Shown here piece by piece: positions 25,822 to 34,077 of a stretch of DNA of 42,652 nucleotides. The stretch is taken from contig NZ_KB905283.1 of NCBI RefSeq assembly GCF_000378745.1, positions 1-42,652 of the forward strand, written 5' to 3'. Positions within the stretch are counted from its first letter, which is position 1, and each line of letters begins with the position of its first letter. The position numbers and the translations under genes are program-made. The stretch is from Prevotella amnii DSM 23384 = JCM 14753 (GTDB lineage Bacteria > Bacteroidota > Bacteroidia > Bacteroidales > Bacteroidaceae). Below the pieces are notes generated by a model. It saw only the letters and a list, made by a program, of their open reading frames with translations. It had not been told where the DNA came from and did no database searches.

Positions 25822-28821
25822 TTATAATGTAATTTCCACACCTATACTCATTTGTTTAGTATTTGGATTTACACCAAATGATACATTACGATTAATCTCT
25901 GGGTCAATACCTCTAAACTTAGTAAAGGTAATGAGGTTTCGCCCAGTAAAGAACACTTTAGCCGATTGTATTATATGTTGCCAACCTATGCTTTTTTTAG
26001 GAAACTCATATCCTAATGTAAAGTTTTTAAGCCTCATGAACGATGCGTTTTCTAACATTTTTGTATCAAGATAGGTACTTTGATGTGCAGGATTGCGTAC
26101 CCATTTTAATGAAGGGAATTCGGTCTTGTCGCCTGGTTGTTTCCAATAGTCAAATAAACGGCGTGAGCCATTTGAGTTTTCTTTACGGTCACGTACAAAA
26201 TAATCGTTTTCGTAATATTGCTTATCCATAGAAATCATGTGCTTGCCTAATGCTACAAAGAAATCGGCATTTAGGTAAAAGCCTTTCCAACGGGCAGCTA
26301 TACCCCAGCCACCTGTAAATGGAGTATAAGCACTGATACCTGTGTTTTGTTCAAGTGTGCTTGACCACTCGCTTATTACATCATTGTCATCACAGTGCAT
26401 AACGTTTTTATCTGTCCCAGGTTTGTACCATTCTGGTGCGCCTGTCTTTGGATTTACCCATTTATATATTGGTAATATATATGTAATAGGTTTACCAACG
26501 ATGTATATTAATTGTCCTCCAGGTTCATGCCACGACTTTCTTCCTTCAAACAATTCTAAAACTTTATCTTTGTTATAGTTAAAGTTCATATTAAAAGAAA
26601 TGCTCCAATCTTTTCCACGTGCAAGGTCTGCATTTAACTGAAAGTCTATACCTTGGTTTAAATATCTACCTACGTTTTCATATCTATAAGGATATCCTTC
26701 AGCACCAACAGGTAATCCTGATGTGAAAGCTAATGGCATTTGAAAAAGCATGTTACTTGTTATGCGGTGATAATATTCTATGTCTATATCAAAACTATTT
26801 AATAATCGTGTCTTTATGCCAAGTGTTAGTTTGCTTTGCTTTTCCCAACTTAAATTAGGATTTCCTTGACTGATAAGCCCTAAGCTTATTTCACCTCTCT
26901 TTTGTCCCACCTTTCCCACGTATGCATCTGTGCTATATGGAGGTATAGATGAGTTTCCTTGAGTACCATAACTTGCTTTAAGGTCTAAATTGTTTAGCCA
27001 ATCTAAATCTTTAAGAAGTGTTTCTTTTTTAGCTTTCCACAATAATCCTGCCGACCAAAACAAGCCATTTCGCTTATTTCTACCAAATCTTGATGAGGCA
27101 TCATTACGTAAAACTATATCTAAAAAGTATCTATGTAAATAATCATATGATATTTGTGTAAAAAAAGATAGAAAGGCAAAAGAGTTATTATCTTCATTTA
27201 GCCACTTATTTTTGGTAACATTATTAAGTAAATATAGTCTGTTATCAAGCAAACCAGAACCACCTGCACTAAAACTATCGTCTTTGTAATTAGTATATTC
27301 GTGTCCTAAGAGTGTGGTGATATAATGTTTACCTAAATTGACCTCGTAAGTAGCGGTATTGGTAATGGTAATATTAGACACCATAGAGTATCCACGTTGT
27401 GAGCTACCATTGCCATAAGCACGATAATAACTTGGTAGTGTACGCGAACTATTGTTGCCATAATTAAGCTCTAAGCCTACTAAAGAGCGTAGGGTTAGGT
27501 TGTTTAATGGTGTAATGGTTGCGTTTCCATTAAGCGATAATATTAAAGCATTGTTTTTAGCAGGGTTAGTAGAGATGACATGTTGCGGAGTGCTAATGTC
27601 GAGCAGTGGCACTCGCTCTAATTCTTTTCCTGTATAAGGATCGTATGGCGATGCAAAAGGTGCATTCATAGCGGCTACTCCACCACCAACAGCATTCTTG
27701 CTGCCAAAAGGTGATACCTTTGTATCGTCGTATGCTATTTGGGTATTTATATTAGTACGAAGCCAATTGTTTAGCTTTGTGTCAAGATTAATACGTCCAA
27801 AGATTTTTTTATAGCTTGAGCCCATACGTAAACCATCTTGGCTTAGTGCTCCTCCTGAGATATAATATCTCATTGCTGGTGTACCACCTGATAACGATAC
27901 ATCAGCACTATACATAGGTGCTGGCTGGTAAACGTATTTATACCATTGAAAATCTGTTTCCTTAAAATATTTATCCTTAAAGGTTGCAATTTCTTTTGGT
28001 GTATATATACCTGTCTCTTCATAATAACGCAACAGCTCAGGACCACTCATTAGCTGGTCAAAATAATCGGTATTAGCTAATGAAGAAACAGCATATTGCG
28101 CTCTAAAGGAAATGTATGGACGATTTTCTACCTTACCACGCTTTGTTGTAACGTACATAACACCGTTAGCGGCACGTGCACCATAAATAGAAGTGGCTGC
28201 GGCATCTTTTAAAAACTGTATGCTCTCTATATCGTTAGCGTTCATAGATTGTAGCACAGCCATACTTACTTGCATACCGTCCATGATTATTAACAAGCCT
28301 GTACCTGCACCTATTGAGCCTTGTCCGTGTAAAGCCATAGACAATTGTGAAGAAGGTTCTCCAGACGAGGAGAATACTTGCAAACCGCTTACCTTGCCTT
28401 GTATAGCGTCTAAGGGGTTAGCAACGGGTTTCATTGCCAAGTCTTTTGCACCTATTTTAACAACAGAGGCAGAAGTGTTAGCTACTTTACGCTCCATATA
28501 TCCTACCACTACTACATCGTTCATCATTTGCTCTGTAGGTGTCATCTTGATGTGCATTTGAGATTGTGCAGCCTGCTCTATACGGTTATATCCAATAAAA
28601 TTGAAGATAAGCAGATCGCCACTGTGTGCGGTAAGTGTAAATGTACCATCAGTATTAGATACACAACCTTTCTTAGGCTCTGATTTAGTAACAATAGACA
28701 CTCCAGGTAATGCTTCGCCATTTTCATCTACAATGTTACCATTTATTGTAATGGTTTGAGCTGAAATGGTGCTAAGTCCTGTTAATAAAAATAGGGTAAA
28801 CAGCCAAATTCTAATTTTCAT
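25822..28821 (-). CDS. SusC/RagA-family TonB-dependent transporter
   Basis: A 999-residue outer-membrane importer energised by TonB. Order of parts: Sec signal (cleavage near TISAQ), a carboxypeptidase-like regulatory domain at residues about 24-95 (GNIVDENGEALPGVSIV, LLIFNFIGY), the TonB-box/plug region (VVVVGYMERK, LDAIQGKVSGLQVFSSSGEP, IESIQFLKDAAATSIYGARA, which are SusC-specific), and a 22-strand barrel ending in MSIGVEITL. It is the first gene of a five-gene leftward unit. No ECF sigma/anti-sigma pair, HTCS or SusR regulator is adjacent; a long leader lies upstream. Confidence 0.95.
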   Translation of the reverse strand: MKIRIWLFTLFLLTGLSTISAQTITINGNIVDENGEALPGVSIVTKSEPKKGCVSNTDGTFTLTAHSGDLLIFNFIGYNRIEQAAQSQMHIKMTPTEQMMNDVVVVGYMERKVANTSASVVKIGAKDLAMKPVANPLDAIQGKVSGLQVFSSSGEPSSQLSMALHGQGSIGAGTGLLIIMDGMQVSMAVLQSMNANDIESIQFLKDAAATSIYGARAANGVMYVTTKRGKVENRPYISFRAQYAVSSLANTDYFDQLMSGPELLRYYEETGIYTPKEIATFKDKYFKETDFQWYKYVYQPAPMYSADVSLSGGTPAMRYYISGGALSQDGLRMGSSYKKIFGRINLDTKLNNWLRTNINTQIAYDDTKVSPFGSKNAVGGGVAAMNAPFASPYDPYTGKELERVPLLDISTPQHVISTNPAKNNALILSLNGNATITPLNNLTLRSLVGLELNYGNNSSRTLPSYYRAYGNGSSQRGYSMVSNITITNTATYEVNLGKHYITTLLGHEYTNYKDDSFSAGGSGLLDNRLYLLNNVTKNKWLNEDNNSFAFLSFFTQISYDYLHRYFLDIVLRNDASSRFGRNKRNGLFWSAGLLWKAKKETLLKDLDWLNNLDLKASYGTQGNSSIPPYSTDAYVGKVGQKRGEISLGLISQGNPNLSWEKQSKLTLGIKTRLLNSFDIDIEYYHRITSNMLFQMPLAFTSGLPVGAEGYPYRYENVGRYLNQGIDFQLNADLARGKDWSISFNMNFNYNKDKVLELFEGRKSWHEPGGQLIYIVGKPITYILPIYKWVNPKTGAPEWYKPGTDKNVMHCDDNDVISEWSSTLEQNTGISAYTPFTGGWGIAARWKGFYLNADFFVALGKHMISMDKQYYENDYFVRDRKENSNGSRRLFDYWKQPGDKTEFPSLKWVRNPAHQSTYLDTKMLENASFMRLKNFTLGYEFPKKSIGWQHIIQSAKVFFTGRNLITFTKFRGIDPEINRNVSFGVNPNTKQMSIGVEITL

Positions 28822-29440
28822 AAAATGTAATAATCAGTTTTTATACTTTTAATACTAATTTTGGAAATAATTTCACAACCAGCTTTGTGGATATATTTTA
28901 GTAAATACACAAATAAGAAATATATAACGCTTTTATTATCGTTTTATAATTTTAATTCTATAAATGTATATTATATAGCTTTAATGATAAAAATAGCCAT
29001 ATACTTCATAATGTTTATTTGTTATAAGCTATGTATTATTGATATTTTGTTACATATAATAATGTAAATTATAAATTAAGTTACAAAAGTATATATATAT
29101 TTTGTAGTTGCTTTTATTGTTAATATTTTTTTTGTTTTTTTACCGTATTTATATCACTTAGTAGTGGTTTTATTATAGTAAATGGTGTATAATTCCTATG
29201 ATATATAGGTATTATAAATAGATTTTGTTAAAATAGCAATAAAGGTATGATATTTGAAAAAAAGATATTTTTTTATCTTAATAATTATGTTTTTCTTAAA
29301 ACTTTTATGTTAATAATTAGCTAACATTTATGTTTTAAATTAATATCAATATGTTACAAAACGAGAAAAATAAAGGACATTTTATAAGGCAAACAGCTAT
29401 AAAAATCCTTTATTTCTTATTTTAATATAAAAGAAATGTT
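28822..29440. other. Long AT-rich leader upstream of susC
   Basis: No credible gene; the short rightward frame at 28861-29067 is Ile/Tyr/Phe-rich AT-driven sequence. Read leftward, TACTTTTG at 29084-29091 is a possible -7 box, which would leave a susC leader of about 260 bases. Near the right side AAATAAAGGA (29368-29377) and TCCTTTATTT (29406-29415) can pair and may end the leftward pit transcript. Confidence 0.5.
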
Positions 29441-30457
29441 TTAAGCAAGCAATTGCACTACATAATAAATAGCTGCTCCTAATATAGCACTAACAGGTAT
29501 GGTTAATATCCAAGCGAATAATAAATTTTTCATTATTCCCCAACGTACGGCAGAAAGACGTTTTGTAGCTCCTACTCCCATTATTGACCCTGCTATGGTA
29601 TGTGTGGTACTGACAGGTATGTGAAAATATTCTGTAATGTAAAGGGTAAGAGCACCTGCTGTTTCTGATATAAAACCTTCGTAAGGAGTAACCTTTGTTA
29701 TTTTAGTACCCATAGTTTTTACTATACGCCATCCGCCTGACATTGTTCCGAGAGATATGGCAGCGAAGCAGGAGAATGCTACCCAGTCAGGAATATTCTC
29801 TACCGACTGTATTCCCATTCCTATTCCTAAAGGGTGTGCTGCTACCATAGCTGCAGCTATTATGCCCATAACCTTTTGCGAATCGTTCATGCCATGTCCT
29901 ATACTAAATAATGCCGATGAAAGAAGTTGTAAATGCCTAAACCATACATTAGTTTTACTATGAGGGATATGCTTGCAACTGTAAGAAACGATTAGCGAAA
30001 AAAAGAACGCTATAATCATACCTACCAAGGGAGCTAAAAAGATGAAAGCTGCTATTTTTAAAATAACTGATAGGTGTATAGCTGTAAGACCATTAGCCAT
30101 GATAGCAGAACCAGCAAACCCTCCGATCAATGTGTGTGAAGAGGAAGAGGGTATTCCTTTCCACCATGTAAGAAGGTTCCATATTATAGCTCCTATAACA
30201 CCAGCTAAGATGATGGGTAGGGTAATATAATGTTCGTAAACAGTTTTAGAAACAGTATTAGCAATACCAAACTCGCCAATGATATATTTAGATATGAAGA
30301 ATGCAACAAAATTAAAGAATGCTGCCCAAATAACAGCTTGAAAAGGAGTTAGCACGCGAGTGGTAACAATGGTAGAAATGGAGTTAGCTGCATCATGAAA
30401 ACCATTGATGTAATCGAATATTAACCCCAATATTATTATAGTAATTAAGAGAGTCAT
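29441..30457 (-). CDS. pit: PiT-family inorganic phosphate permease
   Basis: A 338-residue integral membrane transporter that takes up phosphate (as metal-phosphate) with a cation. The duplicated PiT signature is visible: DYINGFHDAANSISTIVTT at the N terminus and SIGHGMNDSQKVMGI plus ISTTHTIAGSIMGVG-like VSTTHTIAGSIMGVGATKR in the second half, with about ten hydrophobic helices. It is short but within the range for the bacterial family. It starts 3 bases after the stop of the DUF47 gene, so the two are cotranscribed and probably translationally coupled. Confidence 0.93.
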   Translation of the reverse strand: MTLLITIIILGLIFDYINGFHDAANSISTIVTTRVLTPFQAVIWAAFFNFVAFFISKYIIGEFGIANTVSKTVYEHYITLPIILAGVIGAIIWNLLTWWKGIPSSSSHTLIGGFAGSAIMANGLTAIHLSVILKIAAFIFLAPLVGMIIAFFFSLIVSYSCKHIPHSKTNVWFRHLQLLSSALFSIGHGMNDSQKVMGIIAAAMVAAHPLGIGMGIQSVENIPDWVAFSCFAAISLGTMSGGWRIVKTMGTKITKVTPYEGFISETAGALTLYITEYFHIPVSTTHTIAGSIMGVGATKRLSAVRWGIMKNLLFAWILTIPVSAILGAAIYYVVQLLA

Positions 30458-30460
30458 GGG

Positions 30461-31108
30461 TTATGCGTATTTTACGATGATAGTTTTTAAAATCTTGCCA
30501 ACATGCTCTATAGCATCGGTAGTTCTCTCAAGTTCGCTTAAAACCTCTTTTGTCTTCATAAGTTCTATAGCATTGGTTTCTTTTTCAAATATTTCTCTTA
30601 TAGCCATTTCGTATACCTCGTCAGCTTCATTTTCTAATTTATGAAGACTGTTTACTATCTCTTTTACATCTTTTTTATTATTACGAAGCGATGAAAGCAT
30701 GTTAATACCATCGTCTACTGCTTTAGCTCCAGCAATAACAAGATCGCTTAACTTAATAATAGCAGGGTGTATTACGTGAGGATTATAAATAGCTATTCTC
30801 TTAGAAGAGCCGTTGATATAATCTATAACGTCATCTAAACGGTTTGATAGCTCTGAGATGTCTTCACGGTCAAATGGGGTTATAAACGAGGCTTCTAATG
30901 CTTCAAATATTTTATTAGCAAGTATATCAGCTTTGTGCTCTTTATCTTTTATTTTATGGAAGTAGTCTAAATGCTCTTCTTGAGTTTTTGTTTTTAAGGC
31001 TTCTCCTAAAAGAGATGATGCTTCTTTACTTATAGAACTAACTTGCTTTAAGAAATTAAAAAACTTAGGTTCTTTAGGAGTGAACCTGCTTAAAATAGAA
31101 TTTTGCAT
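30461..31108 (-). CDS. DUF47/PhoU-like Pit accessory protein
   Basis: A 215-residue all-helical cytoplasmic protein of the DUF47 (YkaA, PhoU-related) family, usually encoded with Pit transporters and thought to regulate them. Helical bundle motifs include FFNFLKQVSSISKEASSLL, HLDYFHKIKDKEHKADILA and TPFDREDISELSNRLDDVID, whose acidic residues resemble PhoU metal sites. First gene of the pit operon. Read leftward, TATTTTTG at 31151-31158 is a plausible -7 box, 43 bases before the start. Confidence 0.9.
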   Translation of the reverse strand: MQNSILSRFTPKEPKFFNFLKQVSSISKEASSLLGEALKTKTQEEHLDYFHKIKDKEHKADILANKIFEALEASFITPFDREDISELSNRLDDVIDYINGSSKRIAIYNPHVIHPAIIKLSDLVIAGAKAVDDGINMLSSLRNNKKDVKEIVNSLHKLENEADEVYEMAIREIFEKETNAIELMKTKEVLSELERTTDAIEHVGKILKTIIVKYA

Positions 31109-31511
31109 ATTGTATAATATATTGTTAAATCATTGTTTTATTATCTGCTGCAAAAATAAGGAAAGAGTGTTACATCTTTGTTACAAATTGTTTAACTATT
31201 CGTTAAATATAATTTGCTTCAATACCATGGAATATTATATAAGGTGTTGTGATTATTTAAGGTGTGAAGAGGTGGATTTTTTTTATTTTATAAAGGTGCT
31301 TTCCTCTTTTTCGTTTTTATAATATCTTTTTATATAAAACTTAAAAGCATGGAGGCTTTATCATAGTTACAATATTGTTATAACCCATTTTGCATAGCAG
31401 TAATATCTTAAGACACTTTAAACAGTAGTCTTTCGTAATATGATAAATTATCTTTAGATAAACGAAAGGATATATACATGAAAGAAAAATAGATTATTTT
31501 TACTTTGTTTT

Positions 31512-31540
31512 TAATTTATTTTTCTACTAAAAATAAATTA
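31512..31540. repeat. Inverted AT-only repeat, 12-bp arms
   Basis: TAATTTATTTTT at 31512-31523 and its exact reverse complement at 31529-31540 flank CTACT. The same 12-mer occurs three times at 10641-10696. Confidence 0.8.
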
Positions 31541-31622
31541 TTTTTTAACTAAATGAAGTGTGTATAGTGTATATATAAGTGAACTTTAATATAAAAAAAC
31601 TTGTTGTTTGCTCTTATTGTAA

Positions 31623-31674
31623 ATACCCTTTTCCTAAGGGTATAGTTTTGTTATTATAAAGTTTTCTTTATAAT
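31623..31674 (-). terminator. Double hairpin after the MATE gene
   Basis: ATTATAAAG/CTTTATAAT (31653-31661 with 31666-31674, TTTT loop) is followed leftward by ATACCCTT/AAGGGTAT (31623-31630 with 31636-31643). The second has a short T-rich tail on the leftward strand. Probably ends the MATE transcript. Confidence 0.55.
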
Positions 31675-31679
31675 AGTGT

Positions 31680-33113
31680 TTATTTAATAATACTCTTTTT
31701 TATCCATTTTCCTCTAAAGATGCGTATAAGAAAGAGTACGCCACGCAACGATAATTCTAATGCCATAGCAAACCAAACACCACGCAGACCATAGTGCGAA
31801 GATAGCCCATAAGCTACAGTAAGGCGTACTAACCACATGCAGCCAAGGTTGATAACAGAAGGTATAAACGTGTCTCCAGCACCAATGCAGGCACTATAGC
31901 CTACAATAGATGCACCAAAGAGAGGCTCTGCAAAGGCTTCTATGCGAAGTATAGAGGTACCCAATTCTCTTATTGCACCTACAGGAGAGAGCATATTAAT
32001 CATTTCTGCTGCAAAAATATACATAATAATGCCCATTAGAGCCATTACTGCTATACCTAAAAACACGGTCATTCGTGCAAAGCTTTGGCATAGATCTTTG
32101 CGTTGTGCACCTACGCTTTGACCTACTAACGTAGTAGCTGCTTCGCCAATGCCATAACCGGGCATATAACAAAGGCTTTCTGCCGTGATGGCAAACGAAT
32201 GGGCTGCTATAGAAATATTGCCTAAAGGAGCTACAATAGCCATCGATATAACTTGGGCACCGTTCATAAGTATATACTGAAGAGCCATAGGAGCACCTAT
32301 TTTTATGCCATTACGTATATATGCCCATACCCAAACAAAACGGTTAGTATCAAGTTTCCATGCGAGGATAGGACTTTTATATATAGCATAATAGCATAGA
32401 GGTATAGCTGCAACGGCGAAGGATAATAGTGTACCCAAAGCAGCCCCTTCTACGCCTAACCCCAAACCAAACATGCTAAAACTATGACCTAAGAAAGTTA
32501 TAACACGTGTAGGAAAGATAAAAAAGAAATTAAAAACGATATCAAATAAGCACATCATAATGGCAATAATACTTGCGTGATGCATGTCGCCAGATGATTT
32601 AAGCATGGCAGCTGACATGCTTTCTATCATGTGTATTGGTATTGCTATAGAAAAAATTAAGATGTAAACAGATGCATCTTTCTGAATATCTATACCTCCA
32701 CCGAGCCATATTGGTAAGGATCTGGATATTAGAGCCATTATGGTAGCTAAAAGTATGCTCCAAAAAGCACCAAAGATATATCCGTGGCGCATTACAGAAC
32801 GGGCATTAGCAAAGTCGTTAGCACCTATAAAATGAGCGGCTTGCACAGAAAAACCCATAGTAAACGCACCTACTAATGAGCCAAAAAGCCATGTTGCAGG
32901 CTCAACAAGACCTATAGACGCTGAGGCTCTTGCACCAAGAGACCCTACCATTGATGCATCAATGTAAAACATCATAACAGAGGTGATCTGTGCTAATATA
33001 GAGGGTATACTCAACTGAATAATCAGATTGAGCTTCTCAAGCGTTGTTAGCTCTTTTCTGTTACGTATTTTAGCTAATAGTATGTTAACCTTTTTATTAC
33101 TGACTTTTAGCAT
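31680..33113 (-). CDS. MATE-family multidrug/metabolite exporter
   Basis: A 477-residue inner-membrane protein with about twelve hydrophobic helices in two MatE repeats. The first repeat opens with LNLIIQLSIPSILAQITSV and MFYIDASMVGSLGA, matching the family's PxxxxQ and D-xMVG pattern; the second has APMALQYILMNGAQVISMA. Members export drugs or metabolites using a proton or sodium gradient. It stands alone, with a 274-base gap upstream (no other feature seen there) and hairpins downstream. The N-terminal 20 residues before helix 1 are basic and may be overcalled, since no better start is evident. Confidence 0.9.
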   Translation of the reverse strand: MLKVSNKKVNILLAKIRNRKELTTLEKLNLIIQLSIPSILAQITSVMMFYIDASMVGSLGARASASIGLVEPATWLFGSLVGAFTMGFSVQAAHFIGANDFANARSVMRHGYIFGAFWSILLATIMALISRSLPIWLGGGIDIQKDASVYILIFSIAIPIHMIESMSAAMLKSSGDMHHASIIAIMMCLFDIVFNFFFIFPTRVITFLGHSFSMFGLGLGVEGAALGTLLSFAVAAIPLCYYAIYKSPILAWKLDTNRFVWVWAYIRNGIKIGAPMALQYILMNGAQVISMAIVAPLGNISIAAHSFAITAESLCYMPGYGIGEAATTLVGQSVGAQRKDLCQSFARMTVFLGIAVMALMGIIMYIFAAEMINMLSPVGAIRELGTSILRIEAFAEPLFGASIVGYSACIGAGDTFIPSVINLGCMWLVRLTVAYGLSSHYGLRGVWFAMALELSLRGVLFLIRIFRGKWIKKSIIK

Positions 33114-33387
33114 TTACTTATATAAATCCAATTGTTACTAAAAAGGAATATTCCATGTAAGCTATAAAAAAATATCCAATGAAATTTGCATTTCAAAGAA
33201 AGGATAATAATTCCACTTATATAGGTATATTATAGTAAACGTTGAAATCTAAAAGAGTTTTGATGTGGCAGAATTATATTTATATGATTATTGCGTTTCT
33301 AATAACACCATGTTTCCTTTTTAGTATAGTTGCAATTAGAAAAAAGAAATATTTATAACACCTAATATTATGAAAAAAGAAAGGCTA

Positions 33388-34020
33388 TCATTTTATTATA
33401 TCTACAAGCGTAACATCGTAAATGAGTATAGAGTATGGTGGAATATTACCTTTATCCGTACTACCATAACCTAACTGATATGGTACATAAACGGTCCAGT
33501 GATCGCCTAAGTGCATATTTTGAAGAGCTGTAGCTAACCCATCTGTACAAGTTCTAACATAATTTTTAAAAGGAAGATCAAGCCTGTTATCAAACTTTTT
33601 TCCTGTCCAAGACTGCTCAAAGATAAGCCCACTTGTATATTTTACAGAGGGAATTATGCGTCCTTGACAGTGATAGCTGACAGAGTCTGTATAAATAGGA
33701 CGTTGAGAAGCAGTTCCTGATTTCTTAACATTTACAATAATATAGTCAGTAGGGTTATAAGATAGAACTTTATCAGAAGCACTATGTTGCCCATCTTTTG
33801 AATAATTAAGAATCAATCGCCATGAGGTATCTCCTGCATCAATCTTTTTTTTAGTATCATTATATAGTTTAGTCCAATAAGTATCGTTCTTATGTTGCCA
33901 ATTAGGGAACTCTTCTACGGTATTATCGGTCTGAGAACAAGCAGCAAAACATAATGCTGCAAACAATGCAGTAAGTAATGTAACGATGTTGAACCTAAAG
34001 TTATTGAAATTTATTTTCAT
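33388..34020 (-). CDS. FKBP-type peptidyl-prolyl isomerase lipoprotein
   Basis: A 210-residue lipoprotein (ALCFAAC lipobox, Cys at about 27) that probably assists folding of envelope proteins. The C-terminal 110 residues are an FKBP domain: VSYHCQGRI, GLIFEQSW, LATALQNMHLGDHWTVYVP, LGYGSTDKGNIPPYSILIYDVTLVDI. The N-terminal part (WQHKNDTYWTKLYNDTKKK) is the segment seen in short Bacteroidales FKBP-like lipoproteins. Several aromatic residues of the canonical active site are only partly conserved, so isomerase activity is not assured. It follows glyS but is separated by a terminator. Confidence 0.85.
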   Translation of the reverse strand: MKINFNNFRFNIVTLLTALFAALCFAACSQTDNTVEEFPNWQHKNDTYWTKLYNDTKKKIDAGDTSWRLILNYSKDGQHSASDKVLSYNPTDYIIVNVKKSGTASQRPIYTDSVSYHCQGRIIPSVKYTSGLIFEQSWTGKKFDNRLDLPFKNYVRTCTDGLATALQNMHLGDHWTVYVPYQLGYGSTDKGNIPPYSILIYDVTLVDIIK

Positions 34021-34034
34021 AAGTATAAAAGCAA

Positions 34035-34072
34035 AAAAAGGTCATCAGAGTTTTAGCTCTGATAACCTTTTT
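34035..34072 (-). terminator. Terminator between glyS and the FKBP gene
   Basis: AAAAAGGT-C-ATCAGAG (34035-34050) pairs with CTCTGAT-A-ACCTTTTT (34057-34072) with one internal mismatch and a 6-base loop, and poly-A/poly-T flanks. It begins 6 bases after the glyS stop. Confidence 0.85.
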
Positions 34073-34077
34073 AATAT

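Larger units (their letters stand above)
31109..31679. other. Intergenic region with promoter, AT inverted repeat and hairpins
   Basis: No gene is seen. It contains the -7 candidate for DUF47-pit (31151-31158), a 12-bp inverted pair of the AT-only word found near tRNA-Gln (31512-31540), and two successive hairpins at 31623-31643 and 31653-31674 just after the MATE stop codon. Confidence 0.55.

Noticed and set aside
18540..28821. Classical polysaccharide utilization locus
   Set aside because: SusCD is present but no glycoside hydrolase, lyase, sulfatase or carbohydrate sensor accompanies it; the only enzyme is a protease.
28861..29067. Rightward 68-codon frame in the susC leader
   Set aside because: Ile/Tyr/Phe-rich, no ribosome-binding site or promoter seen, in very AT-rich DNA.
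31080..31322. Rightward 80-codon frame near the pit operon
   Set aside because: Overlaps the DUF47 start and promoter; composition looks like chance.
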